NCBI GenBank assembly: GCA_019828565.1
Contig: JAHDYR010000069.1
Span: 124,001 to 188,000, forward strand
Reading direction: 5' to 3'
Source: Carpediemonas membranifera
Lineage: Eukaryota; Fornicata
Length of the DNA: 64,000 nt
In this document: positions 28,593 to 38,710 of the stretch, one piece after another
Layout of the letters: every line of letters starts with the position of its first letter
How positions within the stretch are numbered: position 1 is the stretch's first letter
Made by a program: the position numbers and the translations under genes
The notes under the pieces: generated by a model
Seen by the model: the letters and a program-made list of their open reading frames with translations, nothing else
Told to the model about the DNA's origin: nothing
The model's database searches: none

Positions 28593-30221
28593 ATGGATTC
28601 TTTCATAACTTCTTCTGTGGACGTCAACAGGGTTCTTATCGACGCCTATTGTCTTGCATGTTCAAGCACGGCGAAAATCCCCGGCGATGTGCCTTCGCTT
28701 CTGTTTCACGCATATTCACGGCACTCTGGCAGCCCTATACGCCCCATTCATGCCACTGACGCCAGCTCACACTCAATGGGTGGCACTACGATTGAATCCC
28801 TCCATGCGATGATTGTCAGGATCCCCCCTCTCGAACCAACCGCGCAAGCCCTCCTCGACCGCGCCCGCTCGATCCTCACCAGCGGCCCCCCGCTGTCCAT
28901 GAACGTCGAGCTCGCGGATGGCGAGGACCTCCCGGTCGCCCTGCACACGCTGAACCAAGGCGCGGTGTGGGCGTGTCTGCTGGGTGGCGGGGCCAACCCA
29001 GACCTCGAGGACAGGGCGCTGGATGAGGCTCACGAGAAGCAGCTAGGTAATACCGATATTCATAACAGAATCCGCAATGCTCTCACCCCAGAGGCCAAGT
29101 GCCTCTGGTTTCTGTGCCGCAAGTTCTTCTTCACGCTGAATGTGGCAGAGAAGGACGGCAAGTGCTATCAGCACTGTTTGAATGGATTCTATCACCACCG
29201 CATGTACATGGGTCGACTCTTCATGCTCGACACAAAGCACCACACCGCCCTCACCAGGGCCAGAATGCCCAGGGCCCTTGAGGTCTATAGCGACGGGTTC
29301 ACCCACATCGCCAGGACACCCAAGGGCATGTGGGGCTGGGGTGAGAGCGATTATGGCCAGCTGGGGTTCAGGTCATTAGCATATCGCGAGTTCGTCGACC
29401 CGACCCGCCTCACCTTCCCTGCTTGCCCCAAGATCGCCGAGCTCGAGGCCAGTCTACCATCTTGGGAGAAGCACAGGATGGTGATCAACGTGTCGCTAGA
29501 CACATATGTCACATTCATTCACACCCCAGTCGGCATTATTATGACTGGCCGAAGATCCGTTTGGTATACAGGCGATATCGAGGAGGAGAACAAGTACCGA
29601 TTCAACCCAGTGGCGGTGCCATTCGACTTTGTACCAGATCGCATCATGCATGGACGAAATAACGCAGTCATCCTCTCCATGGGCGATCGGCAGGTGATCA
29701 CCGGGCACAACGAGTGTGGCCAGCTGGGACTCGGGCACAAGCATGATATGACTGGGTTCGTCGACCTGCCCTTCAGGGTCTACCGGGTCATGTCAGGCAT
29801 ACACTTCAACATATTCCTCAGCGGCCGCCAGCTGCTCTATGCCGGACAAGTTCCCCGTCTTATCGCCCACTCGGGCCTGCTGCCTGGATACAGCGAGGGC
29901 GACATCTGCCTTACAGCCACCCCGCTCCGCTTCCCAGATAGGGTCAAGGCATTTTTTGTTACTTTTCTCGATCTGATCTGGGTCACGGAGGGCTGCACAC
30001 ATCTGTGCGACTATGACAAGCAGTTGTCTGTGTCCGCTGAGGCGACTGCATTTGAAAGAGTCAGGGTCGATGGCCGATGGGCCCACCCGTTCCGTGCCTC
30101 CACTGGCCAGTGGTTTGAAACGATGTGTGTGTCAGATGGGGCAGGGTTGACTGAGTGCGAGGCACCTAAAGATCCGGACGAGCTTATTCCCGTCGACATC
30201 GACCCGGCCACTGCCCCATAA
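28593..30221 (+). CDS. RCC1-repeat protein A
   Basis: RCC1-like repeats form a seven-bladed propeller that often binds small GTPases or chromatin. The 542-residue protein starts at ATG 28593 (earlier codons are not ATG). It shows WGWGESDYGQLGF and later GHNECGQLGLGHKHDMTGF, with weaker blades between. The N-terminal 220 residues are helical and unlike RCC1. A paralogue lies at 33492. Codons from about residue 77 to 294 are nearly identical to the paralogue at DNA level (see the repeat entries), while both ends are strongly diverged. TAA-terminated. The cellular partner is unknown. Confidence 0.75.
   Translation: MDSFITSSVDVNRVLIDAYCLACSSTAKIPGDVPSLLFHAYSRHSGSPIRPIHATDASSHSMGGTTIESLHAMIVRIPPLEPTAQALLDRARSILTSGPPLSMNVELADGEDLPVALHTLNQGAVWACLLGGGANPDLEDRALDEAHEKQLGNTDIHNRIRNALTPEAKCLWFLCRKFFFTLNVAEKDGKCYQHCLNGFYHHRMYMGRLFMLDTKHHTALTRARMPRALEVYSDGFTHIARTPKGMWGWGESDYGQLGFRSLAYREFVDPTRLTFPACPKIAELEASLPSWEKHRMVINVSLDTYVTFIHTPVGIIMTGRRSVWYTGDIEEENKYRFNPVAVPFDFVPDRIMHGRNNAVILSMGDRQVITGHNECGQLGLGHKHDMTGFVDLPFRVYRVMSGIHFNIFLSGRQLLYAGQVPRLIAHSGLLPGYSEGDICLTATPLRFPDRVKAFFVTFLDLIWVTEGCTHLCDYDKQLSVSAEATAFERVRVDGRWAHPFRASTGQWFETMCVSDGAGLTECEAPKDPDELIPVDIDPATAP
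28820..29474. repeat. Gene-conversion tract, copy A
   Basis: 655 bp matching 33719-34373 in the same orientation, offset 4899 bp. I find two differences (28839 and 29457). Flanking coding sequence on both sides is diverged to the level of distant paralogues. Confidence 0.95.
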
Positions 30222-30418
30222 AGTTACCACTCGTACCTTCTGGAAGTTCCCGTCCTTGTGCCACGGTGAATACTGATGCAGCAGTGTTGATATTACAGCA
30301 GTCAAGCTGCACCGAAAGTATCGGCAGCTCGGGTGAGGGATGGCTATACGTACGTTGTAATGAACCATAAACCAACCAAGGGATGCCTGGCGGGTGCTAA
30401 TCAGTTGATTGTCAAACA

Positions 30419-33296
30419 ATGAAGGAAGGTTTCAGCGGCCCAGTGGCTGTTCGCGTTCTCGAGGACATTACAGACGATTTTGTCTCCGAGAACAAGCTTG
30501 TTGTCAAGGAGCATGGCGGTAAAACCTACCATGTTCCGCTTAAAACGAGGATGAACTCTCTCGTCTTCCTCAGCGACGAAAAGACGGTTGTTCTTTGCGG
30601 GGATGCCGAGCTTCATGTATACAAGCTCGGTGGAAGCGCCGAAACTGCAGAATACCTCGGCTCTTTCCCCCACGAGCACAAGGACAATGCTGTGATCGCT
30701 CACGGCGTTTACAACGGCGAATCCTTCGTCGTCATCGGCAGCGACCGCACTATCGATGTCTACAAGATCGGTGCCGAGCTTCCCGATGCTCCCTACAAGA
30801 CCTTCCAGCTCCCCGAGGGCCACGAGCTTTCATCCCTCGCCTGGAACGAGAAGGCCGGTTTCATCATTGGCGCGGGCCTCACCAACGGGAAGATCTTCGT
30901 GCTCGACCTGCGCGCAGCAGACAGCACCGCCAAGGTCTCCTTTTCCGCGGCCAGTGCCCCGATTACTGCCATGCGCTGGAACCCCGCCGTCGCCACAATA
31001 ATCGCCGCAACGACCGGCGACAACACCATCCGCTTCCATGACCTCCGTACGAAGACTGCGGACAAGACGATCGCCCAGCAGCAGACCCCCGAGCCGATCA
31101 CTTCGCTCGACTGGAGCAGGGTCGACCCTCGCTTCCTCGCCGTGCTCGCGGGCACAGAGATCCACCTCATGTTCAACAGCGACCTGACTGAGGTCAGAGC
31201 GGCCACAGCGATCGCCACGTGCGACTTGGTGACGATACTCGAAGGCCACCACTTTGTGGCCTTCTCCTCCTCGACCGGCCTCCTCGCCACATCCTCCAAG
31301 GACGAAATGGACATCCCGATCAGGTCAATCTACGACCCCGCCTCCAAGCCGGCCATGCCCAACTATACCCGCTCCGCCGCTGGCATCGTCGAGGGCGCCT
31401 CTCTGCCCGTAATCGCGCCCGAGTCCGTCCCCGCCACCCCCGCCTGGCACCAGCCCCGGAAGGCAGGCATCGTCTTCGGCCCGTCTGGTGAGGTTGCCGC
31501 CCTCTTTGGCCGCACCCTCCGGATCGGGACTATGGAGGCGATCGAGGGCGTCCCGGCGATGGCCGCCGGCCTAATCGACTGCATCGAGCTCCCCGATGGG
31601 CAGCGCGCCGAGGTTGTCCGCCAGCGCGCGGCTGATGCGGAGGATGTGCTCTCCCGCCGCTTTTACTCCGTCCTCACGGCCCTCGGGTCCGACAACGCCC
31701 GGGCCGAGATGATCAGCCTGCTCGGAGTCAACCCTGCGCCTATCCCTGCCGCAGGAACCCCCGAAGCGCCCGCTGTCGTCGTTCCTGAGCCGGAGGCTGA
31801 GCCCGTCGATGAAATGGACTTCTTCAACAGCGGCGACGCTGAGCTCACCAACGAGGAGGAGGCCAGCACGTCCGATTCCGCCATCTCTCCAGTGGAAGTG
31901 GAGCCGGAGAAGGCCCCCTCCGAGCACAGCATCGAGTGGGAGACGATCAGTGCGCTGCTCCACGCAGGCCGGATCCCCGAAGCCATCGACCTCTGCATCG
32001 CCGAGAATCGCCTGGCTGACGCGTTCTTCGTCGCCCGGTACGGCGGCAACGACCTCCTCGCTAAGGTCGAGGCCGCCTTCCTCAGGGCTCGGGGCCACCC
32101 CTGCCTGACCATGCTCCGCGCCGTCTCCGAGAACGACCTCCGCACCTACGTCTCCGAGAGCGCTCCTGCGTGCTGGACCGAGACCCTCGCCGCCATCCTC
32201 ACATACACCAAGGGTGTGGAGGAGGTACGCGGCCTCGCCGCCGCTCTCTTCGACAGAGTCCGCGACGACTCGACCCTGGTTGAGGAACACCGCATGCTCG
32301 CCATGCTCACCACCGCCATGTGCTCGGGAAGCGCTGACCTCGTCGCCGTGGCCCTCAAGCCGACCATCTCTGGCTTCGACCCGAGCCTGATGTACGGCCT
32401 CGTCGAGCAGATCATCTTCTTCGCCAAGGCCCGCAGCGTCACTCTCACTGGCTCTGGCATCGCCGCTCGTACGCTTGAGAGGTTCGCTCGCGTGCTCAAG
32501 GCAACGAACGCCAGCGAGGCTGCCGAGAAGGTCCTCGCCATCGCGGGCATCAGCAGCGCCGCCGCCTCCGAGCCCCCTGCCAAGCCCGTCCAGCAGCCCC
32601 CGAAGCAGCCGGCCCGCACCGTGCCCGCGCCCACGACCACGACCTTCCGGCCCGCTCCGGCCCCCGCTGGCAACCACTTCCAGCCGACCCCGGTCCCGTC
32701 GTACCAGCCGACCCCCGCGACATTCACCCCGCCCGGAAACTACACGCCCTCGCCCAACGAGAACACGGGCCCCGCCGCCCCGCCCCCGCCTGCTCCCCGT
32801 GCCAACGAAGCCCCGCGTCTCCCGTATCCAGGGTTTCGTACCCACACCCGGCACGACCCCCGCTGCCCCAGTCGAGGAGTCGTTTGTGCCGGCGCCCGTC
32901 CCTGCCGCCGAGCCCGCGCCCATGCCTGTCGCACCAGCCGCTCCTGTTCCCCAGCGCGAGCCGACGCCCGCGCCTACCCCCGCTCCAGTGGCCCGGCCCG
33001 CGCCTGCTAAGGCACCCGTGGACCCTGCCCGCCAGGCGCTGCTCGGGCGTGTTGAGGCAGCCATGGCACAGTTCAAGAGCCACCCCGCCAGCACGAATGT
33101 CAAGAATGTGGTCTGCCCTCTGACTGAGACGCCCATCGCTGGTCTGACTGACGCAGACCTGGAGCGCGTTGAGCAGCTCATCCAGGCCATCATGGGCGGT
33201 GACATCGAGAATGCAAAGAACATCGCATCGTCGCCGACGTTCAAGCTGCCCAAGAAGATCACGGTCGTCGCATGGCTGCGGCATGCTAACCAGTAA
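30419..33296 (+). CDS. SEC31-like COPII outer-coat subunit
   Basis: SEC31 with SEC13 builds the COPII cage on ER exit sites. Residues 1-330 form a WD40 propeller (TRMNSLVFLSDEKTVVLCGD, SSLAWNEKAGFIIGAG, ITAMRWNPAVATIIAAT, ITSLDWSRVDPRFLAVL). Residues 500-700 are the helical ACE1 region (WETISALLHAGRIPEAIDLC, then ADAFFVARYGGNDLLAK). A Pro-rich linker and a C-terminal helical domain (LTDADLERVEQLIQAIMGG) follow. That last domain is in a different frame from the first 800 residues. Either a base is missing near 32810-32830, or a 34-nt intron (32838-32871, GTACCC to CCCCAG) is removed, giving about 947 residues. The final TAA lies in AGTAAAC. Confidence 0.85.
32838..32871 (+). other. Possible 34-nt intron of the SEC31 gene
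   Basis: GTACCC to CCCCAG with a length of 34 nt restores the frame between the Pro-rich linker and the C-terminal domain. The sequence across this segment also reads sensibly as Pro/Thr-rich protein in the second frame, so a one-base indel upstream is an equal alternative. Confidence 0.35.
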
Positions 33297-33491
33297 ACGA
33301 ATGGCCACTGTCTTTTATACCATGACGCTGAGCAGGCATCGCATGGTGGATAGAGAGTTCAGAGGCGGCTTGGCAGACTGATCTAGCTGGATCACCGCTG
33401 TGACCTTACCGTGACTCACGGCGCCGCGTCAGGTCTGCAGCTGGGTCGGCGAGTAAGAATTTGGCAACCACCGAAGCAAGCGCAGGGAGCG

Positions 33492-35126
33492 ATGAGCAGC
33501 ACCAGTTCCTCGTCAGTGGCTGTTAGAGATGCGCTTATCTCTGCATTCAATCTTTCAGTTGCCATCACCGCCTCCATTTCCGGGGACATCCCCTCGCTGC
33601 TCCACCACGCCTACTCCAGGCACTTCGGCGAGCAGATGCCCTCGATCCACAATACAGATAGCACTTCTGCACCAACGAGCGCCGTTTCTCTCGATTCCCT
33701 CCCCGCCACGCTCTCCAAGATCCCCCCTCTCGAACCATCCGCGCAAGCCCTCCTCGACCGCGCCCGCTCGATCCTCACCAGCGGCCCCCCGCTGTCCATG
33801 AACGTCGAGCTCGCGGATGGCGAGGACCTCCCGGTCGCCCTGCACACGCTGAACCAAGGCGCGGTGTGGGCGTGTCTGCTGGGTGGCGGGGCCAACCCAG
33901 ACCTCGAGGACAGGGCGCTGGATGAGGCTCACGAGAAGCAGCTAGGTAATACCGATATTCATAACAGAATCCGCAATGCTCTCACCCCAGAGGCCAAGTG
34001 CCTCTGGTTTCTGTGCCGCAAGTTCTTCTTCACGCTGAATGTGGCAGAGAAGGACGGCAAGTGCTATCAGCACTGTTTGAATGGATTCTATCACCACCGC
34101 ATGTACATGGGTCGACTCTTCATGCTCGACACAAAGCACCACACCGCCCTCACCAGGGCCAGAATGCCCAGGGCCCTTGAGGTCTATAGCGACGGGTTCA
34201 CCCACATCGCCAGGACACCCAAGGGCATGTGGGGCTGGGGTGAGAGCGATTATGGCCAGCTGGGGTTCAGGTCATTAGCATATCGCGAGTTCGTCGACCC
34301 GACCCGCCTCACCTTCCCTGCTTGCCCCAAGATCGCCGAGCTCGAGGCCAGTCTGCCATCTTGGGAGAAGCACGAGCTTGTAGCCGCCGTATCAACAAAT
34401 GTGCTAACCACCTTCATCCTTACCCCAGTCGGCGCAGTCGTGACCGGCAGAGGATCGGTAATGTACGTTGGTCCCGTCAGCAACGAGCATCGCTTCCACC
34501 CTGTACATGTACCGTCCGACTTTGTCCCAGATCACATCGGCCTGTATGGAACTACATGCATCCTCTCCATGGGCGATCGGCAATTGATCTGCGGAGATAA
34601 TTTTTTTGGCCAGCTGGGACTCGGACACGATAGGGGCGAGATGACAGCATTCGAGGAGCTCCCGTTTTGGGTCGACCAGCTGCTGTCTTCCTCCGGTAAT
34701 ACAAACGTCTTTCTCAGCGGTGGCCAGCTTTTATACGCGGGCCGGATTTCCCAGCAGATCGCCCAATCGGGCCTCCTTCCCGGATTAATGAGGGACGCGA
34801 AATGCCTCACAGCCGCCCCACTCCGTTTCCCGACGCGTATTACCGGATGGTACCTTGATACGTTTCAAATGGTTTGGGTTTCTGCGGGTATGACCCATTA
34901 TGTCGACATTTCTACCAAATTCGAGGTCCCTTTCGAGGCAACCGCGGTGAGTCTGCCGCACATTGACCTGACAAACCATAGCCGATGCTTCCGCGATAAG
35001 TATGGCCAGTGGTACGAAGCGAGGAAGATGGTGCGCGGCGTGGCGAGGATGAAGAAGTATGAGGGGGTGCCGAGGATGTGGAGCAGTGTTATTGAGGTCG
35101 ACGCGGGTCCGGCGATCGGTCAGTAG
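33492..35126 (+). CDS. RCC1-repeat protein B
   Basis: Paralogue of the gene at 28593, 544 residues, starting at ATG 33492 (MSSTSSSS). It has the same plan: a helical N-terminal half, the WGWGESDYGQLGF blade, then GDNFFGQLGLGHDRGEMTAF. Both ends differ extensively from copy A, but the middle is almost identical DNA. The start is preceded by non-ATG codons in the same frame. The two copies flank SEC31. Partner and function unknown. Confidence 0.75.
   Translation: MSSTSSSSVAVRDALISAFNLSVAITASISGDIPSLLHHAYSRHFGEQMPSIHNTDSTSAPTSAVSLDSLPATLSKIPPLEPSAQALLDRARSILTSGPPLSMNVELADGEDLPVALHTLNQGAVWACLLGGGANPDLEDRALDEAHEKQLGNTDIHNRIRNALTPEAKCLWFLCRKFFFTLNVAEKDGKCYQHCLNGFYHHRMYMGRLFMLDTKHHTALTRARMPRALEVYSDGFTHIARTPKGMWGWGESDYGQLGFRSLAYREFVDPTRLTFPACPKIAELEASLPSWEKHELVAAVSTNVLTTFILTPVGAVVTGRGSVMYVGPVSNEHRFHPVHVPSDFVPDHIGLYGTTCILSMGDRQLICGDNFFGQLGLGHDRGEMTAFEELPFWVDQLLSSSGNTNVFLSGGQLLYAGRISQQIAQSGLLPGLMRDAKCLTAAPLRFPTRITGWYLDTFQMVWVSAGMTHYVDISTKFEVPFEATAVSLPHIDLTNHSRCFRDKYGQWYEARKMVRGVARMKKYEGVPRMWSSVIEVDAGPAIGQ
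33719..34373. repeat. Gene-conversion tract, copy B
   Basis: The counterpart of 28820-29474, with two visible differences in 655 bp (positions 33738 and 34356). It covers codons for the last N-terminal helices and the first RCC1-type blades. Confidence 0.95.
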
Positions 35127-35212
35127 GGAGCAAGAGCGGGTATATGCCATGTTCTTGAGCCGCTCTGGCTGTGATCGCCCAGTCATGTGCAGTTTTAAGA
35201 CATAGAATTTGG

Positions 35213-35824
35213 ATGACGACTCAAAGGACACTTGAAGGCTTTGTTACGCGCAAAAAAGAAACTAAAAGACGATTGAATACGTCTGGATCGGTCGAATCAA
35301 TGACAGAAACTGGCAAAGCTCCTCAGAAGAGGGACGAACATGCATCCCCTACTCGAAAGAGCGCCATCGTTGTTCACGGAGACCTCCTTTCATTCTCCAA
35401 AGCCAACTCTATTGCGCATCAAACCAACTGCAAGTCCACATACGCCAAAGGACTAGCAACAATTCTTTTCCGCCGCTTCCCCTACGCCGACGTCTACACC
35501 AACCCTTCCAAGGCCCCCACCCGCACACCCGGCACCATAACGATCCACCAAGACCCCATGACCAAGGGCAAGACTGTTGTGAACATTTACGGGCAGCGTT
35601 ACCCGGGCAAGCCGACCCCCTTTGAGTCCACCGCCAACAGGGAGGATTGGTTCCGTCAGGCCTTGAAAGCCATGGCCGAGCAGCAAGAATCCATTGGCAC
35701 AGTGGCCTTTCCCTTCGGCATCGGCTGCGGCATGGCGGGGGGCAACTGGGCGCGGTACAGGGCTATGATTGACAGCTTTGCTAGGGCGTATGGGCACGAG
35801 GTGTACATCGTCAGACTCAAGTGA
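35213..35824 (+). CDS. Macro-domain protein with PIP-box-like N-terminus
   Basis: Macro domains bind ADP-ribose and many remove it from proteins or process ADP-ribose 1''-phosphate. From residue 42 the 203-residue protein reads as a POA1-like macro domain: IVVHGDLLSFSKANSIAHQTNCKSTYAKGLA (the N-rich substrate loop), VVNIYGQRYPGK, and VAFPFGIGCGMAGGNWARY (the phosphate-binding loop). The N-terminus QRTLEGFV (residues 4-11) fits the PCNA-interacting pattern QxxLxxF-aliphatic and is followed by basic residues. The earlier codon at 35171 is GTG, so ATG 35213 is used; this choice places the motif at the very start, where PIP boxes are often found. Confidence 0.85.
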   Translation: MTTQRTLEGFVTRKKETKRRLNTSGSVESMTETGKAPQKRDEHASPTRKSAIVVHGDLLSFSKANSIAHQTNCKSTYAKGLATILFRRFPYADVYTNPSKAPTRTPGTITIHQDPMTKGKTVVNIYGQRYPGKPTPFESTANREDWFRQALKAMAEQQESIGTVAFPFGIGCGMAGGNWARYRAMIDSFARAYGHEVYIVRLK

Positions 35825-36097
35825 CGGCGAATGGTAATGCAGTAGTGAGTTTGAGTTTTTACCATTTTCCAATGCCGGGGTTGCGTTGACGGCACAACCA
35901 AATGCAATGCCCACTGGCAGCGATTCGAGATTTATTAGCCGAAATGGGCGCCCATCCGGGACTGTTGCAGTGTTAGGCAGAGTCGACTGAGCCATATAGG
36001 CCAATATTGGCCTGTTACATGAGTGATAAATCTCTTTTATATTCCCTCACCCTTGTTAACCACCCGAGCAACAGACTAACTGACCACATCTACATGA

Positions 36098-36571
36098 GTA
36101 ATAAAGGCAAGTAAGATCACGCAGGCACGCGCAGATATCCTGATTAATGAGCCTCTGCTCCGGAACGGCCGTCCTCTAGTGATTGAGGTCACAGTCGGCA
36201 AGTCTGACTCGGACTCATTCATCCAGGAGAAGAAGGACCAGTACGCCGACTACAATGTTGACGTCATTGTCGTCGCACTCACTCCAACCGGCAGCCACAT
36301 CGAGTCAGCCGCCAGGAGTCTGGTTGAAATCGGACAGGAAATCTGCACGATCACCGGCGCAGAATGCTTTACTGACCGCCGAGCTCGGTCGGTTCTCGCG
36401 ATCGCACTGATGGGCTGGCTACTGAAGAAGTCATTCGAGCTCCGCAAGGCACACCGCCTGCTCCATCTGGCCACGTCCGTGATCAATCCTCCACATCTCC
36501 CCCCACCCCCTCCCACCGCCGCCATCCAGCGGAGTCAGCGTGGAGGCGCTTCGGCGCCCCGCAATGGCTGA
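36098..36571 (+). pseudogene. Retroelement protein fragment (C-terminal domain)
   Basis: An open frame without an ATG follows a TGA at 36095-36097. It reads SKITQARADILI, then PLVIEVTVGKSDSDSFIQEKKDQYADYNVDVIVVALTP, HIESAARSL and a helical tail with a Pro run. This resembles the C-terminal end of non-LTR-type retroelement polyproteins (R-x-D-I-x-I, then I-[DE]-V-T, then K-x-x-x-Y). Nothing upstream continues it, so it is a truncated relic. The exact element family is not assigned. The rest of 35825-36648 holds no gene. Confidence 0.5.
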
Positions 36572-36604
36572 ATAATGGTATGTACATGTTTACATACAAT
36601 CGAG

Positions 36605-36643
36605 TAAATTCGTAAATTCGTAAATTCGTAAATTCATAAATCG
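36605..36643. repeat. 8-bp microsatellite next to a start codon
   Basis: TAAATTCG repeats three times exactly (36605-36628), then as two variants to 36643, ending 6 bp before the ATG of the next gene. It supplies an AT-rich promoter or leader. Confidence 0.9.
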
Positions 36644-36648
36644 AATCG

Positions 36649-37455
36649 ATGTCAGCTCCCATCCCACAAACATCCTTCATGTCCTCTGAAGCGCTCAAGG
36701 AAGAAGGAAACACGCTTTTCAAGCAGAAAAAGTTCAAGGAAGCGCTCACTGCGTACACCAAGGCGATTGCCATGGATGAAACCAACTTTGTACTCTATTC
36801 CAACCGAGCCATGGTTCAGATCAAGCTTCACAACGGGCCATCCGCCCTCAAGGACGCTAAGAAGTGTGTACAACTGTGCGATGATCCGAAGTTCGTGAAG
36901 GGTCATCTTCGCGAAGCTCAGGCCCACCGCCTCCTCAACGCGCCCGCTGCTGCCTTCCAGGCCGTCCAAGAAGGGCTCAAGAAGGTCCCAGACGATCCCC
37001 TCCTTCTCAAGGTTCGTGCTGAACTCTCGAACTTCGCCACATTTACCGACAAGCGTGTGGCGACCCGTGTGGAAGAGATTCTCGCCAACAACTGGCCAAA
37101 GGAGGCCGCCCACAAGATCAGAATGTTCTACCAGACATGGAAGTTCCAATGTGAACGCACATGCTTCTCCCCAATGATCCAAACTCTGAGCATCGGCGGC
37201 AAGATCCTCGCTTTTTCCTTCATTACCGATCTGTCCTTCGACCCACTCGACCTGAAAGAACACCCCAAGGTCGTTAAGGTGGACAAGCTATGCATCCTCG
37301 ACGAGTACCGCGGCCAAGGGTTGGAGGCGGACATGCTTCGTCAGGTCGTCCTCGAACATGGCGAGGTTGAGTGTGAGCTGCATGACCTAAGGTTGGAGCT
37401 GGCTGACGCTGGATTCAGACTCGATGGGGGGAAGTGGAGGGCGAGAAAGGGATGA
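36649..37455 (+). CDS. TPR protein with GNAT-like C-terminal segment
   Basis: The 268 residues start with TPR repeats (residues 13-125, ALKEEGNTLFKQKKFKEALTAYTKAI is typical of STI1/HOP-like TPRs). The second half is not TPR. Residues 183-240 have KILAFSFITDL, then KVVKVDKLCILDEYRGQGLEADMLRQVV, where RGQGL fits the acetyl-CoA loop (R/Q-x-x-G-x-G/A) of GNAT acetyltransferases, preceded by a strand as expected. The GNAT part is short and lacks a clear motif B, so it may be degenerate. TGTAAAT lies 3 nt after the stop. It slightly overlaps an upstream-extended frame of the next gene. Confidence 0.7.
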   Translation: MSAPIPQTSFMSSEALKEEGNTLFKQKKFKEALTAYTKAIAMDETNFVLYSNRAMVQIKLHNGPSALKDAKKCVQLCDDPKFVKGHLREAQAHRLLNAPAAAFQAVQEGLKKVPDDPLLLKVRAELSNFATFTDKRVATRVEEILANNWPKEAAHKIRMFYQTWKFQCERTCFSPMIQTLSIGGKILAFSFITDLSFDPLDLKEHPKVVKVDKLCILDEYRGQGLEADMLRQVVLEHGEVECELHDLRLELADAGFRLDGGKWRARKG

Positions 37456-37513
37456 TGCTGTAAATTATCGCCATTTACTACTGTTACCTGAGAAATGTAT
37501 TCCGGATGCAAGG

Positions 37514-38710
37514 ATGAGGCCGATTGGAAATCTCGCCAAGGGCGGCGGGCCGCAGGGATATAGGTTTGTAGATGCTCATGGGTATGCCGGATCATACATT
37601 ATTGTATCGCAAGTGGCAAACAGCGTCGGCATTGCGCAAATACAGGAAGGAAGCACCGTGCGTTCGACTACGTACGAAGTTCCGGCCGAGAATCTAGATA
37701 AGAGCTTCCTCTTGTCTTCTGCTCTCCATATAGTTGGCGAAACCGTGCACATCTTCCTCTCATGCATCAGCGGTGCCGCTTCGTTGATCTACACCATAAC
37801 CCTCGGCCAAACCCAGCCCGCAGCCACCTTCTACGCCAGACTCGACGATATATCAGTAACTGCCCTGGCTGTGGCCCCTCTCGCTGCCAGCCCAGTTCCC
37901 CACCTCCTCCTGGGCTGCCATGGGCCCCATCACCTCTCCGTCAGGTCCGTAGTCCTCGAAGAAACACCCTCAGTCGGGCCTGTAGTTGTCACTGATAATG
38001 ATTGCCCACACAGCCGGTCAAAGGAAGTCTTTACAGACGAGAATAGATTTGTAAGACTTGTGGCCGATCCACTGGGTCGCTTCGTGGTCTGTGTGCCCGA
38101 GGACGAGGAATTTATATCGATCGCCCAACTCCCCGCAGATCCTGCCCCTGCAGTTATCAGCCTGGCCGCCACTGCGAAGAGTGTGGTGGTCTGTCCTCTC
38201 GAGAACGGGAACTCGCGGCTTCTAGTTGAGACAATGGTTGATGTGACTGTTGCTATGCTTGACAACACCGGGACCGTGATCGGCGGGTCAGCGCATACAA
38301 CACCGCTGAACGATCCTGCGACGTTTACTCCAAACGCGGCTCTATTTACTGAATTCGACGATATATCGTACAATCATGTAATTACAGCCTGGGAGTCTTC
38401 CGGCCGAGTCATGCTCTCCACCGTGACCATGGAGGAAGACGCCCAAACACCAGGGTCTGACCCCCGCCAGGGCTCCATCCGCATACTAGACCTCACCTCC
38501 TCAACCCCCTCGACTGTGGCCGAGTTCGTGCTCGAGCGGCAGTCAGGGAACGGCAAGGCAGGGTCCCGTGGCCCTCAGAGGCTGAGGGATCCCCGCTGGG
38601 TCGGCGTTTGGGAGACTGGGGTCGCAGTCCTAGACGACATGGGGGAGGTGCTCGGGACGCCCGGGAGAGGGGGGAGAGCGAGCGGGGGAAGAAGAGACAC
38701 GCCCTTTTGA
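37514..38710 (+). CDS. Unknown, possibly propeller-like protein
   Basis: A 398-residue protein with many short hydrophobic strands and no signal peptide. Repeating patterns of VVV-x-(n)-small and recurring DPLGRFVVCVPED and ENRFVRLVAD phrases resemble WD40-like beta-propellers, but no WD signature is present. The C-terminal 35 residues are Gly/Arg rich. An earlier ATG at 37424 lies inside the previous gene's 3' end, so I use 37514. No family assigned. Confidence 0.5.
   Translation: MRPIGNLAKGGGPQGYRFVDAHGYAGSYIIVSQVANSVGIAQIQEGSTVRSTTYEVPAENLDKSFLLSSALHIVGETVHIFLSCISGAASLIYTITLGQTQPAATFYARLDDISVTALAVAPLAASPVPHLLLGCHGPHHLSVRSVVLEETPSVGPVVVTDNDCPHSRSKEVFTDENRFVRLVADPLGRFVVCVPEDEEFISIAQLPADPAPAVISLAATAKSVVVCPLENGNSRLLVETMVDVTVAMLDNTGTVIGGSAHTTPLNDPATFTPNAALFTEFDDISYNHVITAWESSGRVMLSTVTMEEDAQTPGSDPRQGSIRILDLTSSTPSTVAEFVLERQSGNGKAGSRGPQRLRDPRWVGVWETGVAVLDDMGEVLGTPGRGGRASGGRRDTPF

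Noticed and set aside
31571-33262. A 563-codon open frame antisense to SEC31
   Set aside because: Gly/Arg/Ala-rich shadow of the GC-rich Pro/Ala linker; SEC31 domains are clear on the plus strand.
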